Origin: Kyrpidia tusciae DSM 2912
Lineage (GTDB): Bacteria > Bacillota > Bacilli > Kyrpidiales > Kyrpidiaceae
Assembly (NCBI RefSeq): GCF_000092905.1
Contig: NC_014098.1
Span: 1,984,001 to 2,048,000, forward strand
Length of the DNA: 64,000 bases
Direction: 5' to 3'
Of the stretch, positions 1 through 8,573 are shown piece by piece (position 1 is the first letter of the stretch; each line of letters opens with the position of its first letter). The notes beneath the pieces are model-generated. The model made no database searches and was not told the origin of the DNA. It was given only the letters and a program-made list of their open reading frames with translations. Position numbers and translations under genes: made by a program.

Positions 1-41
1 GCCGGTACTCCGACGGCCGTAATCAAAGGAGAGGTGCGGTG

Positions 42-1100
42 ATGGTTGACCAAATCCAGAAGCGATTATCGCCCTTGGATCGGTATCTGACCGTGTGGAT
101 TCTTCTGGCCATGGCTGCAGGCGTGGCCCTGGGCGCGTGGGTGCCGGAATTCACCGGCGCGCTCCAACAGTTTCAAATCGGCACCACCTCCATTCCCATC
201 GCCGCCGGGCTGATCCTCATGATGTATCCCCCTTTGGCCAAGGTACGTTATGAGGAGCTCCCGAAGGTCTTTCGGGACAAGAGAGTCTTGGCACTCTCCC
301 TGTTTCAAAACTGGGTCATCGGGCCTCTGCTCATGTTCGGGTTGGCGATTCTTTTTCTCCGGGACCAGCCGGCCTATATGACGGGATTGATCTTGATCGG
401 TCTGGCCCGGTGCATCGCCATGGTCATCGTCTGGAATGATTTGGCCTGCGGCAATCGCGAATACGCCGCCGGTCTGGTCGCCCTAAACTCCATTTTCCAG
501 GTAGTGTTCTATTCGGTCTATACCTATCTTTTTGCAACCTTCCTCCCCAGCGCACTGGGTTTGCAGGGTGTGGCGGTACACGTTTCAATGGGCGAAGTGG
601 CCCAAAGCGTTCTTTTATATCTCGGCGTCCCTTTCGCCGCAGGGATTGTGACGCGATTCACCCTCCTTCGGTGGAAGGGCCGTGATTGGTATGATCGCGT
701 TTTTGTGCCTCGCATCAGTCCGCTGACCCTGGTTGCCCTCCTGTTCACGATTATTGTGATGTTTTCCCTGAAGGGTGAGACGATTGTTCAGATTCCGATG
801 GATGTGGTGCGCATTGCGATACCCCTCGTGCTGTATTTCGTCCTGATGTTTTTTATCTCATACTGGCTCGGGCAAAAGGCCGGGGCAGATGCTCCGGTGA
901 CCACCACCCTCTCTTTTACAGCCGCCAGCAACAATTTTGAACTGGCCATCGCCGTGGCGGCCGGGGTGTTCGGCATAGGCTCCGGTGAGGCCTTCGCGGC
1001 GGTCATCGGGCCCCTCGTGGAAGTTCCGGTGATGTTGATGCTGGTTCATGTGGCCAACCGCTTGCGAAGACGGGAATCGCCTGTGGGGGGACGGGTTTAG
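42..1100 (+). CDS. acr3: Arsenite efflux permease, Acr3 family
   Basis: This polytopic inner-membrane carrier exports As(III) using the membrane potential. About ten hydrophobic segments run along the 352 residues, a normal length for Acr3 (bile acid/arsenite/riboflavin superfamily). The diagnostic stretch [17 protein letters not shown] lies near residues 122-138 and carries the Cys (about C124) that Acr3 proteins need for arsenite transport. The ATG at 42 is preferred over the adjacent GTG at 39 because the ribosome binding site GGAGAGG (28-34) is then 7 bases away. The arsenate reductase gene follows about 100 bases downstream, so the pair forms an arsenate-to-arsenite-to-export pathway. 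Any ArsR regulator would lie before the window. Family assignment is firm; substrate follows from family and neighbour. Confidence 0.93.
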   Translation: MVDQIQKRLSPLDRYLTVWILLAMAAGVALGAWVPEFTGALQQFQIGTTSIPIAAGLILMMYPPLAKVRYEELPKVFRDKRVLALSLFQNWVIGPLLMFGLAILFLRDQPAYMTGLILIGLARCIAMVIVWNDLACGNREYAAGLVALNSIFQVVFYSVYTYLFATFLPSALGLQGVAVHVSMGEVAQSVLLYLGVPFAAGIVTRFTLLRWKGRDWYDRVFVPRISPLTLVALLFTIIVMFSLKGETIVQIPMDVVRIAIPLVLYFVLMFFISYWLGQKAGADAPVTTTLSFTAASNNFELAIAVAAGVFGIGSGEAFAAVIGPLVEVPVMLMLVHVANRLRRRESPVGGRV

Positions 1101-1201
1101 GAAAATGAGACGCAGCGGAGGCCGGGGAGCTATAAAAGTATCACGCGAGGACAACCGGTAGAGCGTCCGGCGGTCTTCGCGACGAATACGGAGGTGCCCT
1201 C

Positions 1202-1684
1202 ATGAATTCTCGGACGGAAACGAGCGAAAGCGGACTTGATCGGGAAACCGGACAACATCGTGCAATTTTATATTTTATCTGCACCGGCAATTCCTGCCGC
1301 AGCCAAATGGCCGAAGGGTGGGCAAAGCATTTGGGTGGGGATCGGTTCCAGGTGTACAGCGGGGGCCTCGAACCCCGGGGTGTCCACCCTCTGACTGTGG
1401 AAGTGATGCGAGAGGTCGGTATCGACATCTCCGGTCAAACCAGCGATCCCATCGATCCGACACTGCTGACCCGAGCGGATTGGGCGATCACCTTGTGCGG
1501 GGATGCCGAGGAGCGGTGCCCGGTGACTCCCCCGACAGTGAAGCGTTTACACTGGGGCTTGCCGGATCCCGCCAAAGTCACCGGCAGCCCCGACGAAATC
1601 ATGGAGGCATTCCGGCGGGTTCGCGACGAAATCGGCAGACGGGTACAGGAGTTTTTGAACGATGGAACGACGGCGACTCGCTGA
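1202..1684 (+). CDS. arsC: Arsenate reductase, thioredoxin-coupled (ArsC, LMW-phosphatase fold)
   Basis: Cytoplasmic enzyme reducing arsenate to arsenite, which the upstream Acr3 pump can export. The P-loop [13 protein letters not shown] gives the nucleophile C27, and the redox relay C99 and C106 sits in LCGDAEERC. The spacing of the three cysteines equals that of Staphylococcus aureus ArsC (10/82/89) with an offset of 17, caused by a hydrophilic N-terminal extension of about 17 residues. That pattern marks the thioredoxin-dependent class rather than the glutaredoxin class. The ribosome binding site GGAGGTG at 1190-1196 fixes the ATG at 1202. At 160 residues it is slightly longer than the family norm because of the extension, whose role is unknown. 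Confidence 0.95.
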   Translation: MNSRTETSESGLDRETGQHRAILYFICTGNSCRSQMAEGWAKHLGGDRFQVYSGGLEPRGVHPLTVEVMREVGIDISGQTSDPIDPTLLTRADWAITLCGDAEERCPVTPPTVKRLHWGLPDPAKVTGSPDEIMEAFRRVRDEIGRRVQEFLNDGTTATR

Positions 1685-1795
1685 GCCCCCTGGCGACGGT
1701 GGTCGCTTTGCCCCCATCCGTTCGAATCCGGTATAATTGCATGGGGAGATCCCACTCAAAGATAGAACGGTTCCTACGAAAGGATGGGTGCAACC

Positions 1796-2365
1796 ATGTA
1801 TGACGTGGCGATCATTGGAGCGGGCCCGGCGGGGGCCAGCGCGGCTTTGTTTACAGCAAAGGCGGGGAAAAAAACTCTCGTAATCGACAGCGACCAAAGC
1901 ATCACCAAGCGGGCGTGGATTGAAAACCACTACGGAGTCAAAGAAATCGCCGGGCCGGATCTCATCGAGATCGGCAAGCAACAGGCCGCTCACTTTGGGG
2001 CAGAGTTGGTCCAAGACAAGGTGACGGATATTCGCAAAACCGGGGACGGATTCGACATTCAAACAGAAAAAGGAACGTACAGCGCGAAACACGTCATTCT
2101 CGCCACCGGGTTGTGGACCGATTTGGCAGAAAAAATTGGTCTGAAAACGAAGCCGGCCACCGAGCCGCGGATCAAGACGATCATCGAAACGGACGGACAG
2201 GGCCGCACCAACATTCCGGGCCTGTGGGCTGCAGGCACCGTGGCGGGGGTGAGCGTACATACGATCATCACTGCCGGAGATGGCGCCAAAGTGGCCATTA
2301 ACCTGATCAGTGAACTAAATGGCGAGCGCTATGTCGACCACGATATCTTGACGCCGAAGGAATAA
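1796..2365 (+). CDS. Small FAD-dependent oxidoreductase, thioredoxin-reductase-like
   Basis: Protein of 189 residues beginning with a Rossmann FAD motif (VAIIGAGPAGASAAL, residues about 4-18) and ending with the second FAD signature (IPGLWAAGTVAG, about 143-154). It resembles a thioredoxin reductase from which the inserted NADPH domain and the CxxC dithiol have been removed; the protein contains no cysteine at all, so it cannot do dithiol exchange itself. The first ATG in frame is at 1784, but the ribosome binding site AAAGGATGG (1777-1785) favours the ATG at 1796, where the FAD motif begins at once. It follows arsC by about 110 bases and may share its transcript. Electron donor and acceptor are unknown; a link to arsenic stress is only positional. 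Confidence 0.8.
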   Translation: MYDVAIIGAGPAGASAALFTAKAGKKTLVIDSDQSITKRAWIENHYGVKEIAGPDLIEIGKQQAAHFGAELVQDKVTDIRKTGDGFDIQTEKGTYSAKHVILATGLWTDLAEKIGLKTKPATEPRIKTIIETDGQGRTNIPGLWAAGTVAGVSVHTIITAGDGAKVAINLISELNGERYVDHDILTPKE

Positions 2366-2579
2366 GGTAAAGGCCGGAGACGTGAGGTAGACCCGAGGGT
2401 CGCAGTGGGATCGGGCCGGGGCTGATCGTTGCCCCCGACCCGACCCGAATTGGTCGCACCGCGCTTCAACCACCCGTGCAGGTGTGACATCTATCTATCA
2501 TTGAGGGGATTGTACAATATCGGACTTGATCTTCAGAAATGTGGGGGGTCCACCGGGAGGATACCCCGGCTTGTTTGTT

Positions 2580-2760
2580 TCAATTCTCAAAATCGATCCT
2601 GAACTCCTCGATTTTTCGATAAATTGTCATCCGCGAGACGGACAGCAGCCGTGCGGTTTCGCTGATATTGCCTCGGGTCCGGCGCAGGGCCTCCTCCAGA
2701 GTGAGCCTGTCCAGAGCGGTGGATCGGCGCCGACGAGGGAAGGCTCTCTTCCCGCCGGAT
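2580..2760 (-). pseudogene. C-terminal Fis-type HTH stub of a sigma-54 activator
   Basis: Only about the last 50-60 codons are recognisable. They encode LTLEEALRRTRGNISETARL followed by a recognition helix containing SRMTIYRKI, the Fis-like (HTH_8) DNA-binding end of NtrC-class enhancer-binding proteins. The reading frame stays open further upstream, but that part is antisense to the acyl-CoA synthetase and shows no AAA+ motifs (no GAFTGA, no Walker A). The sensory and ATPase domains are therefore gone. It lies head-on against the truncated acyl-CoA synthetase, which suggests one deletion removed the 5' parts of two divergent genes. Confidence 0.72.
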
Positions 2761-2882
2761 GAAGGAATCGATCCGCGGCCCCGCACTTCGGCCGGTAAAT
2801 CGCCAATCGGTCGAACAATACGATCATCGTCGGAGCCAAAGGAATCATCGCCCAGCTGTTCCTCGGCTACATCTGGCCGGAT

Positions 2883-3794
2883 ATGCCGCGCAACCAAGCG
2901 GTGGTCAAAGGGGCGGCCCACTATGTGGAACGAAAATTTGACCCTCAATTGGTCCTGGATCGGATTGAACAGAACAAAATCACCCTCACGTTCATGGTGC
3001 CGACGATGATCTACCGGGTGATGGACCAGATCGGCGGCCGAACCTACGATCTCCGGTCCCTGCGGACCATTGTGTACGGCGCGGCGCCGATCACCGCCGA
3101 ACGACTCAAACAGGGCTTGGAGATTTTCGGTCCGGTCTTCATGCAACTGTACGGTCAGAGCGAGGCGCCCAATTTCATCACGCGCCTGAAAAAAGAGGAT
3201 CACCGCACCGACCCGGAGGGCGTCCACCGGCTGCGCAGTTGCGGCCAGCCCGTGGCGATGAGCATGGTCAAAATCGTCGACGAACACGGCAACGAGGTGC
3301 CGCGCGGGGTGGAAGGCGAAATCGCGGCCCGCACCCTTTACACGATGGTGGGCTACCACAACCAGCCGGAAAAGACGGCGGAAGCCCTGCGGGACGGGTG
3401 GCTGCACACCGGAGACGTCGGCATGATGGACGAAGAGGGGTACGTGTATCTCCTGGACCGGAAGAAAGACATGATCATCAGCGGGGGCATGAACGTTTAC
3501 ACCACCGAGGTGGAAAACGCCATTCAGAGACACCCGGGAGTGGCCCAGGTGGCGGTGATCGGCGTGCCGCATCCCGACTGGGGGGAGGCGGTCATGGCAA
3601 TCGTTGTGCCCAAAGGGGGGATGGAGGTGACCGAAGAGAGCATCCTCGAGCATTGCCGCAAGGAGTTGTCCGCCTACAAACGGCCTAAGGAAGTCCGGTT
3701 CGTCGAGGCCCTTCCGCTGACGCCCTACGGCAAGATCGACAAAAAAGCGCTGCGCGAGCCCTATTGGTCGGGGCGCGACCGGCAGGTCAACTGA
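2883..3794 (+). pseudogene. Acyl-CoA synthetase (AMP-forming), N-terminal half missing
   Basis: The remaining 300 residues cover the C-terminal part of an ANL-superfamily acyl-CoA ligase. Visible are FDPQLVLDRIEQNKITLTFM, the YGQSEAP adenylate motif, the WLHTGDVGMMDEEGYVYLLD block, the hinge RKKDMIISGGMN and the C-terminal catalytic lysine segment TPYGKIDKKALRE. Full-length enzymes have about 520 residues. The ATP-binding P-loop (SSGTTGxPKG) and everything before it are absent, so ligase activity is not expected. The first in-frame stop upstream is at 2796, and coding similarity starts only near 2890. It is followed 24 bases later by the intact thiolase. A translated stump from ATG 2883 is possible. 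Confidence 0.82.
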
Positions 3795-3818
3795 AGTTGG
3801 CGGAAGGAGGAAGCGGGG

Positions 3819-5015
3819 ATGAACCAAGTGGTAGTGGTCGGCGTCGGCATGACCCGGTTCGGCAAGCAGCCGGAGCGGAGCTTGAAAGAGTTGGCCCGGG
3901 AAGCGTCGCGGGCGGCCCTGGAAGACGCAGGGATTCCTGAGTCGGCGATTGAGGCGGCTTTCGTGTCCAATGCCATGGCCGGCGCGATTTGGAGACAGGA
4001 GAGCGTGCGCGGCCAGGTCTTCCTCTCGGGCACCGAGTTGGCCGGGATTCCCATGTTCAATGTGGAGAACGCCTGCGCCAGCGGGTCGACGGCGTTTCAT
4101 CTGGCCTGTATGTCGGTCCTCTCAGGGATGTACGACACGGTGCTGGTACTCGGCGTGGAAAAGATGATCCATCCGGATAAGGAGCGGACTTTTCGCGCCT
4201 TCGAGGGTGCAACGGACGTGGAGTCTCTCTTGGCGTTTCCCGGCGGTGGCGGCCGAGACCGGCAGAGCATGTTCATGGACTATTACGCCGAGGAAGCCCG
4301 GCGCCACATGGAGTTGTACGGGACGCCCGTCGAGATCTTCGCTTCAATCGCCACAAAGAACAGCCGTCACGGGGCCCTCAATCCCTACGCCCAGTATCGG
4401 GTGCCGCAGACGGTAGAGAGTGTCATGGCCTCCCGGGTCGTCAGCGACCCCTTGCGCCTGCTGATGTGTTCGCCCCTGAGCGACGGTGCGGCGGCGGCGA
4501 TCGTCGCCCGGGAGAAGACGGCGCGGCGCTGGACGAGCCGGCCGGTCTTTGTCGCCGGTTCCGTGGTGCTCTCCGCCCTGACCGGTCCGGCCTCGGCCGG
4601 GTCCGAGAAGAAGAGGAGCAATGTGGAGCGGGCTGCGGAACGCGTCTATGCCCAAGCCGGACTCGGCCCCCGGGACTTGGATGTCCTCGAAGTCCACGAC
4701 GCTGCAGCTCCCGGGGAGCTGTGGGCTTACGAACAGTTAGGGCTGTGCGGGCCCGAGGAAGGGGCCGGACTGGTGGAGTCCGGGGACACCGCCCTGGGAG
4801 GCGCAGTGCCCGTCAACCCCGGCGGCGGGCTGATCGCCAGGGGACACCCGGTGGGGGCCACCGGGCTCGCCCAGCTCGCGGAGATCGTTTGGCAGTTGCG
4901 GGGCGAGGCCGGGGAGCGCCAGGTGGAGGGCGCCCGGACCGGCTTGACGCAAAACGCCGGGGGCTTTTTGGAAGGAGACAGTGCCGCCGTGTCGGTGCAC
5001 GTGTTGACGCGGTGA
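3819..5015 (+). CDS. Thiolase-family protein (SCP2/lipid-transfer type thiolase)
   Basis: Cytoplasmic enzyme of 398 residues expected to make or cleave C-C bonds in acyl-CoA substrates. The nucleophilic Cys is in NACASGS (residues about 88-94). The C-terminal catalytic blocks are HDAAAPGEL, NPGGGLIARGHPVGATG and TQNAGG. HDAA in place of the classical NEAF places it with the SCP2-like thiolases rather than FadA/AtoB. The start is well supported by GGAGGAAG just upstream. It is the only intact member of the acyl-CoA group here, which also has a truncated ligase directly upstream and a dehydrogenase scrap at 12.7 kb. Substrate unknown. Confidence 0.88.
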   Translation: MNQVVVVGVGMTRFGKQPERSLKELAREASRAALEDAGIPESAIEAAFVSNAMAGAIWRQESVRGQVFLSGTELAGIPMFNVENACASGSTAFHLACMSVLSGMYDTVLVLGVEKMIHPDKERTFRAFEGATDVESLLAFPGGGGRDRQSMFMDYYAEEARRHMELYGTPVEIFASIATKNSRHGALNPYAQYRVPQTVESVMASRVVSDPLRLLMCSPLSDGAAAAIVAREKTARRWTSRPVFVAGSVVLSALTGPASAGSEKKRSNVERAAERVYAQAGLGPRDLDVLEVHDAAAPGELWAYEQLGLCGPEEGAGLVESGDTALGGAVPVNPGGGLIARGHPVGATGLAQLAEIVWQLRGEAGERQVEGARTGLTQNAGGFLEGDSAAVSVHVLTR

Positions 5016-5064
5016 GCCGATCGCTGTTGCCCTTCTGATACCGCACGCGGCGTTTTGGACCATG

Positions 5065-5094
5065 CCCCCTTGGACCCAAGGGGGCTCAGTTTTT
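5065..5094 (+). terminator. Rho-independent terminator after the thiolase
   Basis: An 8-base-pair perfect stem CCCCCTTG/CAAGGGGG closes on the loop GACC and is followed by CTCAG and a run of five T. It ends the plus-strand thiolase transcript 50 bases after its stop. The rest of the 300-base gap up to 5322 shows no convincing gene on either strand. Confidence 0.8.
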
Positions 5095-5322
5095 GAAGTC
5101 CTTTGCCAGGGGGACAGGGATAGCCGAACACAGGATTCCAGCAAGGCTTGGTCACCCGGCGAACGCGGACGGTGTAACCCCCGAGTTCAAGTCCTCTCAG
5201 AATCCCCCGCCACCGCTCCTCCGGCGCCGGCATCCAGCCAGGCTCCTAAAAACATATCTCCGCTGGCCCCGCCCGTCGATATACTCCCGCCACCCCCGGG
5301 GCACAGCTTGCCAACATTCCCA

Positions 5323-7131
5323 TCAAGGGCGCAGTCCCGGGCGATGGTCCCCGAGATCGTCGGCAATGGCCCCGAAGATCACGTGGTCATATCCCTTTTG
5401 TTTGGCGAGGGGAATCAAGTGGCTGAACAGCTCTTGTTTACAAAAATAACATCGGTCGGCCGGGTTCTCCGCATACCCCGGAATCTCCAATTCCCGAGCC
5501 TGGATCAGCAAGTGCGGGCTGCCCAGCTCCCGGGCCAATTCCACCGCTTCCCACCGTTCCCGCTCGGGGTAGGTTTCCGAATCCGCCGTCACCGCCAACA
5601 CCCGGTCCGGTCCCAAAGCTTCGAGGGCCGCCTTCAACAAAAAGGTGCTGTCCACTCCTCCGGAGAAGGCGATCACCACCCGGCCCAATTCACGCAGGCG
5701 GCCGATCAGCACCCGGCATTTGTCATGGGCTTCCACGCCCTTCACCCCCGATCCCGTCATCGTGGAATAGACCCTGCCCCCGGCTCCTCCTGCCTCTTCC
5801 ACCCCGCAGGCCCAGGCCAAAAGCTCGACCAAGTGGATCGCCTCTTTGGGTCCGCCCTCCGCCGCCGACCCGGACCGGCGCACCCCGAGGCGCATTTGGA
5901 GGAGACAACCCGGGTTCGATGTCACCACCCAATCGGTGCCCGTCCGTATCGCCTTTTCCATTTTGTCGTCGAGCACCGCCATGGACTCCTCGTAATGGAC
6001 TGCATTATAAATCCCCGCCGACCCGCAGCAGCGGTCCATCTCTTCCATCTCCACGTACTCAACACCCGGAATCCGCCGCAACACCTCCACCGGCTCATTT
6101 TTTACCCTTTCGACATTGCGGAGGTGACACGAAGGCTGGTACGTGACCCGCAGGGGTACCTCCCGCAGGAAAGCGCTGTCCGGCGCCTGAACGGCCAACT
6201 CGCTGATGTCTTTGACCTTGGCGGCGAATGTGGCAGCCCGATCGGCCCACTCGGGATCGTCCGCCAATAGGCGCGGATACTCGGTGAGCATGGCCCCACA
6301 ACCGCCTGCGTTGTGCAGGATCACTTCCGCTCCGGAAGCTTCAAAGGCCGCGATGTTGCGCTTGGCCAGTTCCTTCGCTCCGTCCAGATCCCCGGCGTGG
6401 GCGTGCAGGGCGCCGCAGCAGCGCTGCTCGTCGGGAACCACCACTTTCCAGCCGAACTTCGCCGCCACTTCCCCGGTCAATCGGTTCAGGTGCTGAAACA
6501 GGACATCCATGATACACCCGCGAAAAAGCATGGCCGTGCCCACGAGCTTCGCATCTTTGTCCACCGGCCGGTAGACCTTCGGCGCCCGGCGCCGGGTGCG
6601 GGGCCCATCGACCTTGGGGAGCACCGGGGCAAAAGCCCGCATCCCCTCAGGCCATATCGGCCACGAAGCCCCCCAACGCCCAACGGGGCCCATTCTCTGG
6701 TACATCCAAACGAAGTCTCCGGCAGCCTGTAACCGGTCGGGCTCTGGCCACACATTCTGCAAAAGCCATGCCAACGCCCGGTCCCCCTTGCCCGGGTTTT
6801 CTTTCATCTTGCGTTCTCGCAGGTAATGCCGGGTCTCCTCCAAGATCTGGCCATACGGCACCCCCACCGGGCACGCCTCTTCACAGGCCCGGCAGCCGAG
6901 GCACAGGTCGATGGGCTCCTCCACCACTTTCCAGTCCGTTCGCCCCTCGGCGAGCATGCGAACCAAATTGATCCGTCCCCGGGGGGAATGGGTTTCTTTT
7001 CCCATGGTCCGGTACGTCGGGCAAGCGGGCAGACAATACCCGCATTGCACGCAGCGCAGGGCCTCGTCGTAAGGGAGATCCTCCAACATCGGAACCGCCG
7101 GCGTCTCCACAGATTTCGCCGCTTCACTCAT
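5323..7131 (-). CDS. glcF: GlcF-type Fe-S oxidase subunit fused in frame to half a LarE
   Basis: Residues 1 to about 440 are a standard glycolate/lactate oxidase iron-sulfur subunit. There are two [4Fe-4S] ferredoxin motifs (CVQCGYCLPAC, residues 27-37; CLGCRACEEACP, near 80) and two CCG domains (CCGALHAHAGD; CCGSAGIYN). It passes electrons from the GlcD flavin subunit to the respiratory chain at the membrane. The frame runs on without a stop into residues 458-602, which match the N-terminal half of LarE, the ATP-dependent sulfur insertase for the nickel-pincer cofactor: PP-loop FSGGVDST, then NPADRCYFCKQELFS and ADDLGDHRPGLRP, where it ends. LarE normally has about 270 residues, so its C-terminal half, with the sacrificial-Cys region, is missing. 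An internal ATG at 5760 might start the LarE part separately, but no good ribosome binding site precedes it. The start overlaps the glcD stop (ATGA). Confidence 0.88.
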   Translation of the reverse strand: MSEAAKSVETPAVPMLEDLPYDEALRCVQCGYCLPACPTYRTMGKETHSPRGRINLVRMLAEGRTDWKVVEEPIDLCLGCRACEEACPVGVPYGQILEETRHYLRERKMKENPGKGDRALAWLLQNVWPEPDRLQAAGDFVWMYQRMGPVGRWGASWPIWPEGMRAFAPVLPKVDGPRTRRRAPKVYRPVDKDAKLVGTAMLFRGCIMDVLFQHLNRLTGEVAAKFGWKVVVPDEQRCCGALHAHAGDLDGAKELAKRNIAAFEASGAEVILHNAGGCGAMLTEYPRLLADDPEWADRAATFAAKVKDISELAVQAPDSAFLREVPLRVTYQPSCHLRNVERVKNEPVEVLRRIPGVEYVEMEEMDRCCGSAGIYNAVHYEESMAVLDDKMEKAIRTGTDWVVTSNPGCLLQMRLGVRRSGSAAEGGPKEAIHLVELLAWACGVEEAGGAGGRVYSTMTGSGVKGVEAHDKCRVLIGRLRELGRVVIAFSGGVDSTFLLKAALEALGPDRVLAVTADSETYPERERWEAVELARELGSPHLLIQARELEIPGYAENPADRCYFCKQELFSHLIPLAKQKGYDHVIFGAIADDLGDHRPGLRP

Positions 7132-8573
7132 GATGTGAACACCAGCCCATCTCTGCCGGGTTCGGGGAAAATTTTCCCGGGGTTCATGATGTTGTCCGGA
7201 TCCCAGGCCTGCTTGATCCGCTTCGTCATCTCCACCCCGACCTCTCCCAACTGCCACGTCAAAAATGGCGCCTTCATCGTGCCGATGCCGTGTTCCCCGG
7301 ACAGGGTCCCCCCCATCTCCAGGGCCGCGCGGAAAATCTCCGCCACCGCCTCTTCCACCCGCTTCATCTCTTCCCGATCCCGGAGATCGCACAGGATGTT
7401 CGGGTGGAGATTCCCGTCCCCGGCGTGGCCGAACACCACCAGCTCCACCCCGTACTTCTTGCGAATCTCCCGGAGTTTGGCGAACATCTCCGGAATCCGG
7501 CTGCGGGGCACCGTGGCGTCCTCGGAGATTTTGGTGGGTTTGATCCGGGCGATGGCCGGAGAAATCTGGCGGCGGGCAAACCACAGTCGATCCCGGGCCG
7601 CCTCATCCGCCGCCACCTCCACCGACCGCGCCCCCAATTGCCGACAAATCTGGGCAGCCTGACGGATCTCGTCGTCCACGGCGGCGGGGTGACCGTCCAC
7701 CTCCACCAAGAGCACCGCTTCGGCGTCGACAGGGAGACCGCTGGGCCGAAACGCCTCCACGGCCCGAAGGCAGGCCTGGTCGATGATCTCCAAGGCTCCC
7801 GGGAGGATCCCCGAGGTCAAAATCTTGGAAATGGCCTTCCCCGCCACCACCAGATCGTCAAAAACCGCCAGGGCCGTCCGCCGGGCCTGGGGTTTTGGCA
7901 GCAGGCGCAACACGGCTTCCGTGACGATGCCCAAGGTCCCTTCGGAGCCGACGATCAGCCGCGTCAAATCATACCCCGTCACATTCTTGATCGTGTGGCC
8001 TCCGGTGCGAAACACCCTCCCGTCGGCAGTCACCACCTCAAGACCCAGCACATAATCCCGGGTCACCCCGTATTTCAGCCCCCTGGGGCCGCCGGAGTTC
8101 TCCGCGATATTGCCCCCGATGGTGGAAATCCGGGAACTGCTCGGATCCGGCGGATAAAACAAGCCGTGGCGCTCCGCCGCCTTCTGCAGATCCAAGGTCC
8201 GCACCCCCGGCGACACCACCGCCACCAAATCGTCCGGGTAGATCTCCAGCTTCCCATCCATCTTCGACAGATCCACCACGATGCCCCCGTACACCGGCAG
8301 CGGACCGCCGCTCAGACAACTGCCCGATCCCCGGGGGTACAAAGGAATCCGCTCCCTCGCCGCCGTCCGCACCACCGCCTGCACTTCCTCGGTACTCTTC
8401 GGTTGCACCACACAATCCGGCACATAGACCCCGAAGGACGCGTCATAAGCATAACTCAACCGATCCGCCTCGGAGGTCAGCACCCGGCCGGGGCCGAGAA
8501 TCCCCCGCAACTCTTCAATGGGCACCGCCCGCCGGGAGCCGCCGGCCGCCCGACTCTCTTCTCCCGCACTCAT
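7128..8573 (-). CDS. glcD: FAD-linked glycolate/D-lactate oxidase subunit GlcD
   Basis: Flavoprotein of 481 residues that oxidises an alpha-hydroxy acid (glycolate or D-lactate class). It has an N-terminal FAD_binding_4 (PCMH/VAO) domain with YPRGSGSCLSGG and the diphosphate-binding ISTIGGNIAENSGG, and a C-terminal FAD-oxidase domain with FGHAGDGNLHPN and SGEHGIGTMK. The start at 8573 is chosen because ATGA overlaps the stop of the upstream relic; longer in-frame starts lie inside that relic. The glcF partner overlaps by ATGA downstream. No separate glcE is present, so this is a two-subunit (D+F) form. The substrate is uncertain, but the LarA-like and LarE relics in the same operon suggest a 2-hydroxy acid delivered by an isomerase. 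Confidence 0.92.
   Translation of the reverse strand: MSAGEESRAAGGSRRAVPIEELRGILGPGRVLTSEADRLSYAYDASFGVYVPDCVVQPKSTEEVQAVVRTAARERIPLYPRGSGSCLSGGPLPVYGGIVVDLSKMDGKLEIYPDDLVAVVSPGVRTLDLQKAAERHGLFYPPDPSSSRISTIGGNIAENSGGPRGLKYGVTRDYVLGLEVVTADGRVFRTGGHTIKNVTGYDLTRLIVGSEGTLGIVTEAVLRLLPKPQARRTALAVFDDLVVAGKAISKILTSGILPGALEIIDQACLRAVEAFRPSGLPVDAEAVLLVEVDGHPAAVDDEIRQAAQICRQLGARSVEVAADEAARDRLWFARRQISPAIARIKPTKISEDATVPRSRIPEMFAKLREIRKKYGVELVVFGHAGDGNLHPNILCDLRDREEMKRVEEAVAEIFRAALEMGGTLSGEHGIGTMKAPFLTWQLGEVGVEMTKRIKQAWDPDNIMNPGKIFPEPGRDGLVFTS

Noticed and set aside
2395-2456. GC-rich hairpin after the FAD oxidoreductase gene as a terminator
   Set aside because: Arms (CGGGCCGGGG and CCCCGACCCG) pair imperfectly and no T run follows, so it was not listed.
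5100-5235. Possible C-terminal piece of LarE downstream of the truncated LarE half (PEERWRGILRGLELGGYTV in another frame)
   Set aside because: Only vague likeness to the LarE end and none of its conserved blocks; not enough to call.
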